64,000 nucleotides of DNA from NCBI RefSeq assembly GCF_021347895.1, contig NC_067134.1:28665407-28729406 (forward strand), given 5' to 3'. This document shows, piece after piece, positions 30,318 through 41,869 of the stretch. The position numbers and the translations under genes are program-made. This DNA is from Acanthochromis polyacanthus. Taxonomy: Eukaryota > Chordata > Actinopteri > Pomacentridae. Under the pieces are notes generated by a model. It was not told the origin of the DNA and ran no database searches. It saw nothing but the letters and a program-made list of their open reading frames with translations. Position 1 is the stretch's first letter, and each line of letters starts with the position of its first letter.

Positions 30318-33300
30318 CTAGGTGAAGACGAGGTGCTGCTGGTCCAGCAGGGTTCTGGTGAAGTTGTTGATTGGCCCAATGGCACTGAGTGACATGGCGT
30401 TGTCCCGCCCCCAGAGCAGGTTGGGACCAAAGACCACAGCCAGGTTACTGTTGGTCATCTTGTTCACCTCACTGTTGGCTGATACCTGAACACAGAAAGG
30501 GTTCAGTTGGAAGCAGACAGCGTCCACCACCGTTCTACAGTCTGAGGTCTCTACAAAGGTCCTTATTGTTGAAGGAAAAGCAGCTTATTTGTCAGTGAAG
30601 GTCACGTTAAATGAGTGATAAATCCAGTGTAGACATAGTTAATGTGGTAAATGACTGTTGTAGCTGTAAATGTTTAATGGAATATCTCCATAGGGGTACA
30701 GAGGAACATTTCCTGTGTTCTAATGCTACACTGTGTTAGCTAATGGTGCTGATGATGTTAAAACCCTTGTGCAGTGATGTCAGCTCATGGATAAATGTGG
30801 GAGCTTTGCTGGATGAACCCAGACTTCAGAGCAGTGGTGTAGATGACCTGATAGGACAGTGTGATGTGTCCGTAGTACCTGTGCCAGGAATGTAATGAGG
30901 TATCGTAGTGATGCGTAGTTTTCTTCTGGCAGTGACTCCACCAGCGTCTTCATGGCCATCACCTGGTTGTCACTGGATACAGCTGAAACCACCAGAGACA
31001 ATCATTTAGGATCTACAGGCTGGAGCTGGAGCCGCCGTCAGTAGTTCAGCTGCACTGTGGTGACCTGCTTAGAGCACATCTACATATCTGTACAGGAAAC
31101 TGTTCACATTCCAGAGTAGTTATTAGTTATTAGTGGTAGTATTAATAAGCAGGAGTCACAGTACAGATGGAAACATCTGCTTGTATTGAAGGACAGGTGG
31201 AGCTACAGAGGAGACACAGTCCACAGGCTGTCTGTAGATGGTCTGAACTATCCATCGTTTCATTTTCATTAGAGAGGCTGAGTCTATCCCATCTGACTGA
31301 GGACAGGAAACAGCCTGTCACAGGTTCACCTGGACAGGTAACAGCCTGTCACAGGTTCACCTGGACAGGAAACAGCCTGTCACAGGTTCACCTGGACAGG
31401 TAACAGCCTGTCACAGGTTCACCTGGACAGGAAACAGCCTGTCACAGGTTCACCTGGACAGGAAACAGCCTGTCACAGGTTCACCTGGACAGGAAACAGC
31501 CTGTCACAGGTTCACCTGGACAGGAAACAGCCTGTCACAGGTTCACCTGGACAGGAAACAGCCTGTCACAGGTTCACCTGGACAGGAAACAGCCTGTCAC
31601 AGGTTCACCTGGACAGGTAACAGCCTGTCACAGGTTCACCTGGACAGGAAACAGCCTGTCACAGGTTCACCTGGACAGGTAACAGCCTGTCACAGGTTCA
31701 CCTGGACAGGTAACAGCCTGTCACAGGGCTACACATAGAGACAAACAATCACACCTACAGACAGTTCAGAATCACCAGTTAACCTCAGCATGTTTGTGAC
31801 TGTGGGAGGAAGCTGGAGAACCTGGAGAAAACCCACACATGTACAGGAGAACATGGAGACTCCATGCTGGGATTTGGTCCTGGGATCTTCTAGCTGTGAG
31901 GCGACCGTTCTTACCACTGAGCCACTGAGCAGCTCTGGTCTGAACTAATGTGTCTGAACTTCACAGACTGCTGCTGTATTCAGACTTACACTCCTCTCAG
32001 ACAGCTGTCAGTCCTGTCTGCAGACGTTACAGATGAATTATTTAGTCAGAACTTTATTGATCCACTGATGGAAGCTGCAGAGTTCAAGCAGCAGAAACAC
32101 ACAAAACTCTGTTCAAGATGAAACTAAACAGGATGCTAAAAAAAGGCTTTAGAATAAGATTAGTTTTTAAATGAAAGTTGAAAGTGAAGCTATGTCTCGT
32201 CACCGTGCACAGAAAGAAGTCCGTGCACAGCAATACTGTGGATCCTGCTACAGATGAAGATGTGATCAGCAGGACATGCAGAGGATGTGAGGAGCTGTCT
32301 GACATGCTGTCTTCCCTCCCATTATTCATCCATTCACTGCTGCCAGCAGCGTGATCCAATGAAAACATGAACCAATAATGCAGACGCTGATGGAGGTCAG
32401 AAGATGTTGTGCAGACCGGCTGTAGTAGCTGCTCCACCACATGGAGCCTCCTGAAGTCTGTTTGCTCACCTTTAAACACAGACTCTAACATCTGCTGTTA
32501 GAAGCTTTGGGTTCATCCTTTGCTCAGACAGGAAGTTCTGACAGCAGCTGGTCCTTCAAGACGTTCTACCCCAACAGCAAAAACTGGATTTCTGGTTCCT
32601 TAAGTGTGTTTTTTAAAGGCCAGAAGCTTGATCTAACATTTCAGTACAGCGAGCAGAGCAGACAGATGTGTTCTTTAAACACATGTATGTTATAACTGGT
32701 CCTAGTGGGATAAAAACAGGATCTACTTTCATCTGTCTGCTTAGAAAGGTGAGCAACTTCAGAGCAGCAGAAATAAAAATCCAAAGTGACGTTTCTTAAC
32801 TGTGACTGCTCCTAAATAAAACGGTATGAGGTGCTGAACATACAGGCAAAGTTGACGATGTCGTTGTAGAGCTGGAAGGTCAGCAGAGGTTCAGGAAGCT
32901 CTCTGAGGAACGTCTTCAGGATCACAGCAGCCAGGTGGACGTCTTCCATCTCTCTGAAGTCCACCGTTCCACCTGGAAGGAAGGACAGAAATGTCATCCA
33001 AGAGCAGATTATTAGCCCATAATCCAGGAGAGTCATTTAGTTCAGAACCACACTCAGCTTCTTTACATCTAAAGCAGAACCAGTAGAACCACAGCATTAT
33101 AACGTATAAACAACCACAACTCCTGATGGTTCCTTTGTTTTACTGCAGAATTATCTTTTTACTAGACATGAACAACCTGAAATTTATTCAGAAAAATAAA
33201 TTAATTTTCATCCACATTCATCCTCAGTTTATCATTTCCACATCACAACTTCCAGATCACAGAGTGTCTACAAAGGAACGCAACATTTAGTCACCTGGAC

Positions 33301-36300
33301 CTGAACCATGGAGGGTTTACTTTATGATCACAACGAGAAAAGTCAGACCAAAAAACAAACAACAAAAACAAGACAAGATATTACAAAAATGACACACAAA
33401 ACAACAAAAAATGAGACAAATGACACGGAAGAAAACAAAAAGAGACAAAAAATTAGAAAAAAAGCTAGAAAGCGACAAAAAAAAAATGGACAAACGAGAC
33501 AAAACTAACAAAAGCAAGAAACAAAACGACCAAAAAACTAAACAACACAAGCGAGACAAACAGGAAACACAAAACGACAAAAGTCAGTCAAAAAAACAAA
33601 CAAAAAAAACAGGTCAAAACAGTCCAAAAATGAGACACAAAACAACAAAAGAACAATCTAGTATTTTACTTTCTAAACAGCCTGTGGAGGTCCAGAAAAA
33701 TGCACTAGAACATTTATATCCTGCTCCGAGGCCTTCCTGTGAACAGAACCTGATCTTTACTGGGTCCACAGTGCCCTCAGAGAGCAGCTGGTCTTACCTG
33801 AGTTGTACCTGAGCTGGACGTCCTTCACCAGAGTCACATTAGCAGACCGTCTGAAGATCCCCTCGATCTCCAAACCTGTAGGAAGCAGAACAGCACAGCT
33901 CTGACTGATAGGAGGAGCAGAAGTAAACAGAGTGTTGGGCTGGATGATGGAGCAGCAGCTGGAGGACGTTCCTCTGCAGAAGAACCAAGATGAGCTCCAT
34001 GTCAGCGTGCTGTTTGTTACCTTGTTCTGACAGGAAGCTGATGGTGTCCCTCATCACCACAGGAACTGGATCTCCATCTGGACTCCTCTGTCTGAGCCTG
34101 ACACACAAACACAGAGGTTACATCAGGGGTGTCCAACATGAGGCCCATGGACCAAAAGTGGTCCTCCAGAGGGTCCAACATGAGGCCCGTGGACCAAAAG
34201 TGGTCCTCCAGAGGGTCCAACATGAGGCCCGTGGACCAAAAGTGGTCCTCCAGAGGGTCCAACATGAGGCCCGTGGACCAAAAGCGGTCCTCCAGAGGGT
34301 CCAACATGAGGCCTGTGGTCCAAAAGTGGTCCTCCAGAGGGTCCAACATGAGGCCCGTGGACCAAAAGCGGTCCTCCAGAGGGTCCAACATGAGGCCCGT
34401 GGACCAAAAGCGGTCCTCCAGAGGGTCCAACATGAGGCCCGTGGACCAAAAGTGGTCCTCCAGAGGGTCCAACATGAGGCCCGTGGGCCAAAAGCGGTCC
34501 TCCAGAGGGTCCAACATGAGGCCCGTGGACCAAAAGCGGTCCTCCAGAGGGTCCAACGTGAGGCCCGTGGGCCAAAAGCAGTCCTCCAGAGGGTCCAACG
34601 TGAGGCCCGTGGACCAAAAGCGGTCCTCCAGAGGGTCCAACATGAGGCCCGTGGACCAAAAGCGGTCCTCCAGAGGGTCCAACATGAGGCCCGTGGTCCA
34701 AAAGTGGTCCTCCAGAGGGTCCAACGTGAGGCCCGTGGACCAAAAGCGGTCCTCCAGAGGGTCCAACGTGAGGCCCGTGGACCAAAAGCGGTCCTCCAGA
34801 GGGTCCAACATGAGGCCCGTGGTCCAAAAGTGGTCCTCCAGAGGGTCCAACATGAGGCCCGTGGACCAAAAGCGGTCCTCCAGAGGGTCCAACATGAGGC
34901 CCGTGGTCCAAAAGTGGTCCTCCAGAGGGTCCAACATGAGGCCCGTGGACCAAAAGTGGTCCTCCAGAGGGTCCAACATGAGGCCCGTGGGCCAAAAGCG
35001 GTCCTCCAGAGGGTCCAACATGAGGCCCGTGGTCCAAAAGTGGTCCTCCAGAGGGTCCAACATGAGGCCCGTGGACCAAAAGCGGTCCTCCAGAGGGTCC
35101 AACATGAGGCCCGTGGACCAAAAGCGGTCCTCCAGAGGGTCCAACATGAGGCCCGTGGACCAAAAGCGGTCCTCCAGAGGGTCCAACATGAGGCCCGTGG
35201 TCCAAAAGCGGTCCTCCAGAGGGTCCAACATGAGGCCCGTGGACCAAAAGTGGTCCTCCAGAGGGTCCAACATGAGGCCCGTGGACCAAAAGTGGTCCTC
35301 CAGAGGGTCCAACATGAGGCCCGTGGACCAAAAGTGGTCCTCCAGAGGGTCCAACATGAGGCCCGTGGACCAAAAGTGGTCCTCCAGAGGGTCCAACATG
35401 AGGCCCGTGGACCAAAAGCGGTCCTCCAGAGGGTCCAACATGAGGCCCGTGGACCAAAAGCGGTCCTCCAGAGGGTCAACATGAGGCCCGTGGACCAAAA
35501 GTGGTCCTCCAGAGGGTCAACATGAGGCCCGTGGACCAAAAGTGGTCCTCCAGAGGGTCCAATCCGGCCCTCAGAGTGGAAAAATTCCAGAGAAGACATT
35601 AACTGCAGATTGTAAATTAGTAAAACTATAAATTTAAAATCATTTCTAGACCATGACAAGTTGTTTGGATCTTAAAGTAAAATACTGGATGGTTCTTTTG
35701 TGTGTCATTTTTGTAATATTTTGTCTTCTCTTCATTGGTTTTTGTCATTTTTGTTTGTATTTTTACGTTTGTCTCATGTTTTTGTCTTGTTTGTCCATTT
35801 TTTGTCGCTTTGTTACTCTTTTGTCTCATTTTTGTAATATCTTGTCTTGTTTTTTGTCTCTTTTTGTCTGACTTTTCTCGTTGTGATCATAAACTAAAAT
35901 CCTCCATGGTTCAGGTCCAGGTGACTAAATGTTGTGTTTCTTTGTAGACACTGATCTGGAAGTTGTAATGAGGAAATGATAAACTGAGGATGAATGCTGA
36001 TGAAACTGAACTTATTTTTATTTATAAATTTCAGGTTGTTGATCATGTTTAGTAAAAACATAATTCTTTATATGTGAACATTTTTGCTCTAAACCAAAGG
36101 AACCATCAGGAGTTGTGGTTATTTAGAGGTTATCATGCTGTGGTTTTACTGGTTTTACTGGGGATCAAACTGGGCTGAATGTGGAGCCTGAAGATGAGTC
36201 TGACTCTCCAGCATCATGAGACCAGAGGCTTCCAGCAGCTGGTTTTAGATCAACACTGCTGTTTTGAACAGAAAGCAGAGATCCAGAGACTTACAGGTGC

Positions 36301-39300
36301 AGCGGCACCCCGAACACCTGGTCAGGTAGAGGAGGGCTGCGAGGAGGAGACATGGGGGGCTGGGAGGTGGGCTTCAGAGACGCCCTCAGTTTGTTGTCAT
36401 ACCTGACAGAGAGAAAACATCATCAGCTGCTGTGGGTTTTTAAACAGAACCTGCAGAGACACTCAGTGTGTCTGCAGCAAAGTAAATACATTTAGCTTCA
36501 GAGACAAATGCATGCAGGGGACGTTAAATGAAAGCATCCTCTGGCCTTACTCTTTAACTCGAGCAGGAATCACCAGCTGCTCACACTTCACCACGTCCTC
36601 CAGCTCACTCAGGTAGCTCACATAGTTGATCTTCCTGCCAAACTTAAAGCTGGAAGACACACAAGCAGTTTCTCCTGAGTTCACTGGATTATCTCTGAAT
36701 CATCTCCATTCATATTCTGGTTCAAAGACCGCTGTGAAATCTGCCTTTTTTCTGACATCAAAAAGCATAAAAGGAAAACAAGAGATAAAAGAAATGGAAA
36801 GCAGAATAACACCACATGTGTGACAGGACTTCCCACATCAGAACTACAACAACAACAACAATAATAATAATAATAACAATAATTCATTTTTCATTCCAGT
36901 GAAATCTGAAACTGCTGCATTAAGATATAAAAGGATAAAAACGAAACAAACAGGCAAAATAAAAAGTAAAAATTCAGGGATAAGCTTAAAAAACATTTTG
37001 TTGAACAGAAAAGTCTTTGTAAAAACATTCCGTGTCTGTGGAGCTCTCAGCAGAACACACTTAACTTATTTATATTCTGTGCATTTGGTGGAAATGATCC
37101 CTCACAGATCAACAAATACCAAAAGCACCTTCTTCATGCATTTTCCTTCTTTCATGACAGTAAACTCATCTGTGCAGCTTTTTGCTTTAACTGAAGGACG
37201 TCCTGCTCCTCTGTGGAACCATCACAGGATGACTAGAACCATCTAGAAACACACCTGATGATGGGTTTGAAGAGGATCAGCAGAGTCTTGATGAACATGG
37301 TGGGATGGACGATGTACAGAGCCTTGATGTTCTTCTTGTACCTGAAAGCACACAGCAGATATTCTGATGGAAGAACAGCTCAGTGAGGCTCATCTTCTAC
37401 ACTCTGTAAAAACTAAAAACAACCATGGAGCGATGGACTGATCTCTGACGTTAGGAGACGGTTTGACTCAGCTGGAGGCCGTTTACAGAGAGAAATATTA
37501 CTGTAAGCAGTCACACACCTGCAACTGTGGATTCCAGAATGTTCTAATTTTAACAGAATAAATAATCAAGGAAATTGAAGTTTTTTTTCCTTTTTATCCC
37601 CCGCCGGCCGTAGGCACAGAGGGGGGTATTGGTGTGGGCACGTCCGTCCGTCCGAATTTCGTTTCTGGAGCATATCTCACAAACTAGTTGAGGGATTTCA
37701 TTCATATTGCGCACACTAAGTCTGTTGGTCATGTAGATGTGCCTTTTGGGGTGCATGACCTTGACCTGACAGTTTTTTTATTGTAGTGAAGACGTATCAT
37801 TTTGTAGGTGTATCGTCCACTATATATTATTATTTCTTGCACTTAGAGGCACTAAATATAAGGCGGGGGATGTTTTAAGCGGAGCGTGTTTATTATAATT
37901 ATAATCTTGAGATGGAAGACATTTCTGAGTTGTCTGCTTCTACAGAGGTGTAAGACTTTATACTTCAGTGAAAATGAGCTCACAGTGAGGGAAAAACACA
38001 AACCAGCTGCTTGGAGCTCAGGGGTTATAAATGCAGAGGATATTTACTCCATTCACTGGTCAGAGGAAAAGCTGCTGATATAAAACAGAGCCCACAGCGT
38101 ATTTAGGAGGAATAAAAGAAGAAGTGAGGCCAGACTGAAGCCCTCTCAGCTCTGACTGTAGGTCAGTAAATGCTCGTCCACGGTGCAGTGATGGTACTAA
38201 ACCTACTTTCTGTCAAACTCTCTGTAGGCGTCCCGCAGCCATCCCAGAGAAGGTTTGTTTTCACTGGTCAGCCCGTGATGGAAGTAGATGAGGGTGTAGT
38301 CGCTTTCCACGTACTGGTCCAGGGTTCCTTTAAGGTACCTGACAGAAACAAACCACTCATTAAATATGTGTATCCACTGTACTTCACCCTGTCCAGGTTT
38401 ATGAAGGGAAAACAGTTTCACACAGATAAAGAAAAAAACTGCTTCCTTCCAGAACTCCTTTGCACAGAGTCATCAGCCAGCGGTGAAAATGTTGACGAGG
38501 TAAGAAAAAGTCCTGCTTAATTTAGCACCAGATCACAGGCTAGCAGTGGGACAGAGGGTCCTCAGAGTGAGCCATCCACACATCAACAACCAGTCTGAAG
38601 CTGTTAGCAGATTCTGCAGAGAGCCAGCGGATGCACAACTAAACCGCTGGAAACTAAAAGCTGCTGTCTCAGTAAATCCTACTTCTCCCTCAAACGCTGT
38701 CATGTGATGAGGTTTCTCACATCAGCAGCTTGTGATGGTCCAGCTGGTGCTGAGGAGGCATCCTGCAGGCGTTAAACACGATCACCTTCCTGCCAAAGTT
38801 ATCATCTCCTGCAGACACAGACAAGGAATCACCGTTACCCACGTTAACGTACAGGACTCACAGAGCAATCAGAGAGAAGAGGGAAAACAAAAAGACGGAT
38901 TCAGTTTTTTACTTTTTGGACTCTAAACACACATGATATCTTTAGAAAGCCATAAAAATGATACAATTTATCAGAGACAGAAAGTGTAAAAGCAGAAAGA
39001 AGATTTTCAACGGTCCTGGAACTATTAATGTGTGAAACACAAGCAGAGGGAAAGAAAACAGGCCGGCTGAATAAAACAAACAGCGTGGATCAGAAGAGTC
39101 CTACAGAGGAGCAGACTGACAGCTGCTCAAACATCTGATGTTCAGAGCTTACAGAGGCTGCTAAATGTTTAAATATCTGCTACTTTAGGAGCATTTTTCA
39201 CAGTATTTGTAACACTTTTTTATTTGATTCTAAGATCTTTTTCATTTTTGGAAGAAAACTAATAAGAATGAAAGAAAACTAACTTTAGTTCACGTCACTC

Positions 39301-40771
39301 TTACTTTGTTTCACACATTTCTGATCTACATCTAGCAACGGTTGGGCTGTTTCCAGGTGAAAACATTCAACACCAGGAACCAAACGCTCAGAGGGTGAGG
39401 AGGCAGAAGACACAGTCTGACCTGCCACTTCGATGATCTGATGCCGAGCGATGTCATAGAAAGGATGGTCCCAGGGCAGGTGAGGGGAACCTGCATTGAA
39501 CTGCTGGGAAATGTCCGTTTCTGAAACACAAACACACCAGAACTGAGCTCACTGATCACGTCTGTGTTTGATGCTGGGATAAAAAATGTCCAACGTGGTC
39601 AGTGCTCCTGGTGTCTGACATCAGAGAGGAAAAACTGCAGAAATGTAGATGTTAGAACGGTGGAACCAGAGGTAGACTTTCAAACTACTTAGCCTTTTTC
39701 AGAAGTAAAAAATGTGAATATGATGATGAAAGTTGCACATTTATTATCTGTATAAGATTCTGACATTTATTCCCAGATAGCAAAAGTTACCTCCATGTAA
39801 ATTTACACGACTGTTTAAAAGATAATTCCATGTTCTCCATTAAACTCCCACTTTTATCCATGTGCTAACATAACTGTACAAAGGTTTTCTGATCATCAAT
39901 GAGCCTTTCAGCACCATTAGCTAACACAATGTAGCATTAGAACACAGGAGTGATGGTTGCTGGAAATGTTCCTCTGTACCCCTATGGAGATATTACATTA
40001 AAAATTTACAGCTACAACAGTCATTTACCACATTAACTATGTCTACACTGGATTTATCACTCATTTAATGTGATCTTCATTGATAAAAACTGTTTTTATT
40101 TCTAAAATAAGGACCTTTCTCAGTGATCCCAGACTGCTGAACGGTGGGGTTTATTACTGACATGCACTGACCACGAGTTTCTGGATTTATGGTAAATGGT
40201 CTGTATTTATATAGCACTTTACCATACCTGCAAGGTACCCAAAGCGCTTTACATGATACATCACATTCACCCATTCACACACTGATGGCGGAAGCTGCCA
40301 TGCAAGGCGCTAACCACGACCCATCAGGAGCAGTTAGGGGTTAGGTGTCTTGCTCAGGGACACCTCGAGCACGACGGGGCGAGGATCGAACTTGCACCCC
40401 TTCGGCTGCAAGACGGCCACTCCACCCACCGAGCCATGCCGCCCCTTGTGATTTATGGTCACATTTAGTACAGAAATATTTCAAAGAAACATCTGAATGT
40501 TTGGTTAACAGGCTGCTAGTCTGAACAACAGCGTATATTCTCTCTAATATTCTCTTTTTGTCCAAAATATTCAGAATCAGTCAGTAAGTTGTGTTGGTTC
40601 TCTATATGTGCAGAAGTGAGGACACTTTACATTTAAATCCTCCTCACCTGACTTGCTGAGCGTGGATTCATCAGGAGGCCACTGCTGGTCCTCGATGGTG
40701 GCCAGCTTCAGCTGTCCTAACTGTGCAGTGGCAGGTTCATCACCCAGATCTACGAGCAGCTCTGATGACAT
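30318..40771 (-). CDS. ARHGAP1: ARHGAP1 (p50RhoGAP/Cdc42GAP)
   Basis: Twelve coding exons on the minus strand: 40648-40771, 39422-39520, 38721-38808, 38207-38338, 37255-37341, 36551-36649, 36295-36402, 34021-34097, 33798-33875, 32844-32972, 30879-30982 and 30318-30485. All phases agree and give 430 aa (human 439). The protein stimulates GTP hydrolysis by Cdc42/Rho in the cytosol. A Sec14/BCH (CRAL-TRIO-like) domain covers about residues 60-215 ([55 protein letters not shown]). A proline-rich linker ([14 protein letters not shown]) precedes the RhoGAP domain with EGIFRRSAN, whose first arginine near residue 280 is the arginine finger, then [15 protein letters not shown] and [16 protein letters not shown]. 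Several introns are mostly transposon or minisatellite. Confidence 0.96.
30524..30845 (-). mobile_element. ~320-bp TIR element in ARHGAP1 last intron
   Basis: The sequence from CCACCACCGTTCTACAGTCT to CAGAGCAGTGGTGTAGATG has imperfect inverted ends (ACCACCGTTC / GAGCAGTGGTG). The body, with GATAAATCCAGTGTAGACAT and TGGAATATCTCCATAGGGGT, recurs at 39815, 51165 and 58290. It takes up most of the 393-bp intron between exons 30879-30982 and 30318-30485. It looks like a non-autonomous DNA transposon; the family name is not recalled with certainty. Confidence 0.75.
31305..31727 (-). repeat. 31-bp minisatellite in ARHGAP1 intron
   Basis: About 13 copies of CACCTGGACAGGAAACAGCC followed by TGTCACAGGTT; some have GGTAAC for GGAAAC. 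On the transcribed strand each unit reads GTTTCCTGTCCAGGTGAACC, an acceptor-like and a donor-like word placed back to back. The array abuts the SINE at 31728. Confidence 0.95.
31728..31935 (-). mobile_element. tRNA-derived SINE, degraded
   Basis: Read on the minus strand, the head GCTCAGTGGCTCAGTGGTAA and GTCGCCTCACAGCTAGAAG contains an A-box-like TGGCTCAGTGG, and GATCCCAGGACCAAATCC stands where the B box would be. The plus strand then carries GGGCTACACATAGAGACAAA and GTGGGAGGAAGCTGGAGAAC, hallmarks of a common fish SINE. The B box is mutated, so it is inactive. Confidence 0.75.
33040..33690 (+). mobile_element. Partial hAT-like element, inverted relative to 34127-36210
   Basis: CCAGTAGAACCACAGCATTA, ACAACCACAACTCCTGATGG, AGTCACCTGGACCTGAACCA and a GACAAAA-rich stretch match the reverse complement of 35700-36160 over 300 bp or more. 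The CAGGGGTGTC end is missing. It lies in the ARHGAP1 intron between exons 33798-33875 and 32844-32972. Confidence 0.75.
34127..36210 (-). mobile_element. hAT-like non-autonomous element with expanded terminus
   Basis: It begins with CAGGGGTGTCCAACATGAGG at 34127, contains the 42-bp array, then TCCAATCCGGCCCTCAGAGT and a TTTTTGTC-rich part, and ends near GACTCATC/GATGAGTCTGACTCTCC. It is an inverted relative of 1925-2637. It makes up about 95% of the ARHGAP1 intron between exons 36295-36402 and 34021-34097, and its edge is only about 30 bp from the latter's acceptor. Confidence 0.75.
34129..35560 (-). repeat. 42-bp minisatellite (~34 copies) made from a transposon end
   Basis: The unit GGTCCAACATGAGGCCCGTG followed by GACCAAAAGTGGTCCTCCAGAG is repeated about 34 times with a few recurrent variants (AGCGG/AGTGG, GGCC/GGTC/GGAC, AACATG/AACGTG). 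The length, a multiple of three, leaves several frames open on both strands for about 450-510 codons. They are not genes: the unit matches the single-copy terminus at 2571-2637. Confidence 0.96.
37600..37882. mobile_element. Dispersed element with CCCCCGCC/GGCGGGGG ends
   Basis: A block from TCCCCCGCCGGCCGTAGGCA to AAGGCGGGGGATGTTTTAAG has short inverted GC-rich ends. Its interior includes CACGTCCGTCCGTCCGAATT and TTTCGTTTCTGGAGCATATC, which I recall from many fish genomes. It sits between ARHGAP1 exons 38207-38338 and 37255-37341. No coding potential; class uncertain. Confidence 0.6.
39815..40140 (+). mobile_element. ~320-bp TIR element copy
   Basis: Same family as 30524-30845, here in the opposite orientation. 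It includes AGCACCATTAGCTAACACAA, CAGGAGTGATGGTTGCTGGA and CTACACTGGATTTATCACTC. It lies in the ARHGAP1 intron upstream of exon 39422-39520. Confidence 0.75.
40195..40445 (-). mobile_element. tRNA-derived SINE
   Basis: The minus strand begins GGCGGCATGGCTCGGTGGGT, with A-box TGGCTCGGTGG, and has GTGCAAGTTCGATCCTCGCC with a B-box-like GTTCGATCC. A core AGGTGTCCCTGAGCAAGACA follows, and the tail contains AGCGCTTTGGGTACC and TATATAAATACAGACCATTT. This layout is that of a teleost tRNA-SINE. It lies in the first coding-side intron of ARHGAP1. Confidence 0.8.
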
Positions 40772-40818
40772 CACACACACCTCAGAAACACTCACACACA
40801 CAAACACAGAGCAGCAGC
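40772..40818 (-). other. ARHGAP1 5' UTR part of the first coding exon
   Basis: Upstream of the ARHGAP1 start codon the minus strand reads 47 nt back to an acceptor, TTTATCGTTTGCAG, just above 40818. This implies that the first coding exon is preceded by at least one non-coding exon. Confidence 0.55.
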
Positions 40819-41869
40819 CTGCAAACGATAAAACACGGCAGGTCAGCTGGATCTGAACACGTTTAAGCACAAACGAAACATCCTGAGGTTTCAGACGAAT
40901 CAAGAGATCAAAGACAAAAAGAGCTGGTTGCAGCTGCAGCACTGGCATCGCATTTAGGTGGACAAACATCCTGCTGCTTCTTTTGGCATCATCTGAACCC
41001 CACAAGCACAAAACATCAACTCTTTAACAAGAAAGGCAAGCAGACCAAATGGCAGTCAGAAACTGGAAGTATATTTGTAGGATTTTCCAACTGTGATGAT
41101 GATTTGAACTTTTATTAGATCACTATTACTATATGCACGACACTAGTGGGTAGACAAAGATAAGTCAGTGATTTACAGTCCAACAACAATAAAACAACAC
41201 AACAACAGACTGAACAGTGTCCTGGAATGATGACTATAAGACACACAAAATGACCAGAGAAAGACACAAAACAACCACAAAGAGATGTTAAACGACGACA
41301 AAAAGACAAAACCATGAAGACACAAAACTACAGAAGAGACAGAAAACGACCACAAGGAGACTGAACAGCAGCCTGAGACTACAGATGGAAATTAGCATGA
41401 TGCTAAATCTGGTGCAGCCATCTTTTTAATGTAACTGCTCACTGTCCTTTTTTAAATAAACTGAATCTGAATCAGAGGAACAGAATGACTGAGTGCTGCT
41501 AACACTGAAGGAACACTTGACTTTAGAACATGCACGGATGCTTTGTGAGCACGGCAGAGACAAAACTACGACTGAGTGAAGGATGAACTTCCTCTGATGT
41601 GATGACTGTTGAAAGCTACAGTTTGCATCCACATGAAGCCTCCAGCAGCAAAAAGCTGTAGAAGTCAGGCAGCAGAATAATGGAACCACTAATGACTGCT
41701 CGTCTCTTCCTCTTCTCACACATTAACTCTCTCCAGTTCCTCCATACTTCCTCTTTTATCTCCCCGCTCTCTCTTTCTCACACTGAGCCTCTGTTCTCTG
41801 TGATGTTATGCTGGCTGACAGCATGTAGCTTTAAATAACCAGCACACAGTCAGCCTGCTGCAGCTGACC

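Noticed and set aside
32328..32700. Possible exon around the 135-codon minus frame at 32084-32491
   Set aside because: It contains no RhoGAP or other conserved motif, and ARHGAP1 exons on either side join in phase without it.
33990..35659. Frames of about 450-510 codons on both strands (VQHEARGPK..., LDPLEDRFW...)
   Set aside because: They exist only because the transposon-derived unit is 42 bp, a multiple of three without stops in those frames. There is no non-repetitive conserved sequence and the stretch lies in an ARHGAP1 intron.
40195..40445. A functional tRNA gene on the minus strand
   Set aside because: A- and B-box-like words are present, but the sequence cannot form a full cloverleaf with a proper acceptor stem and it continues into a typical SINE core and tail.
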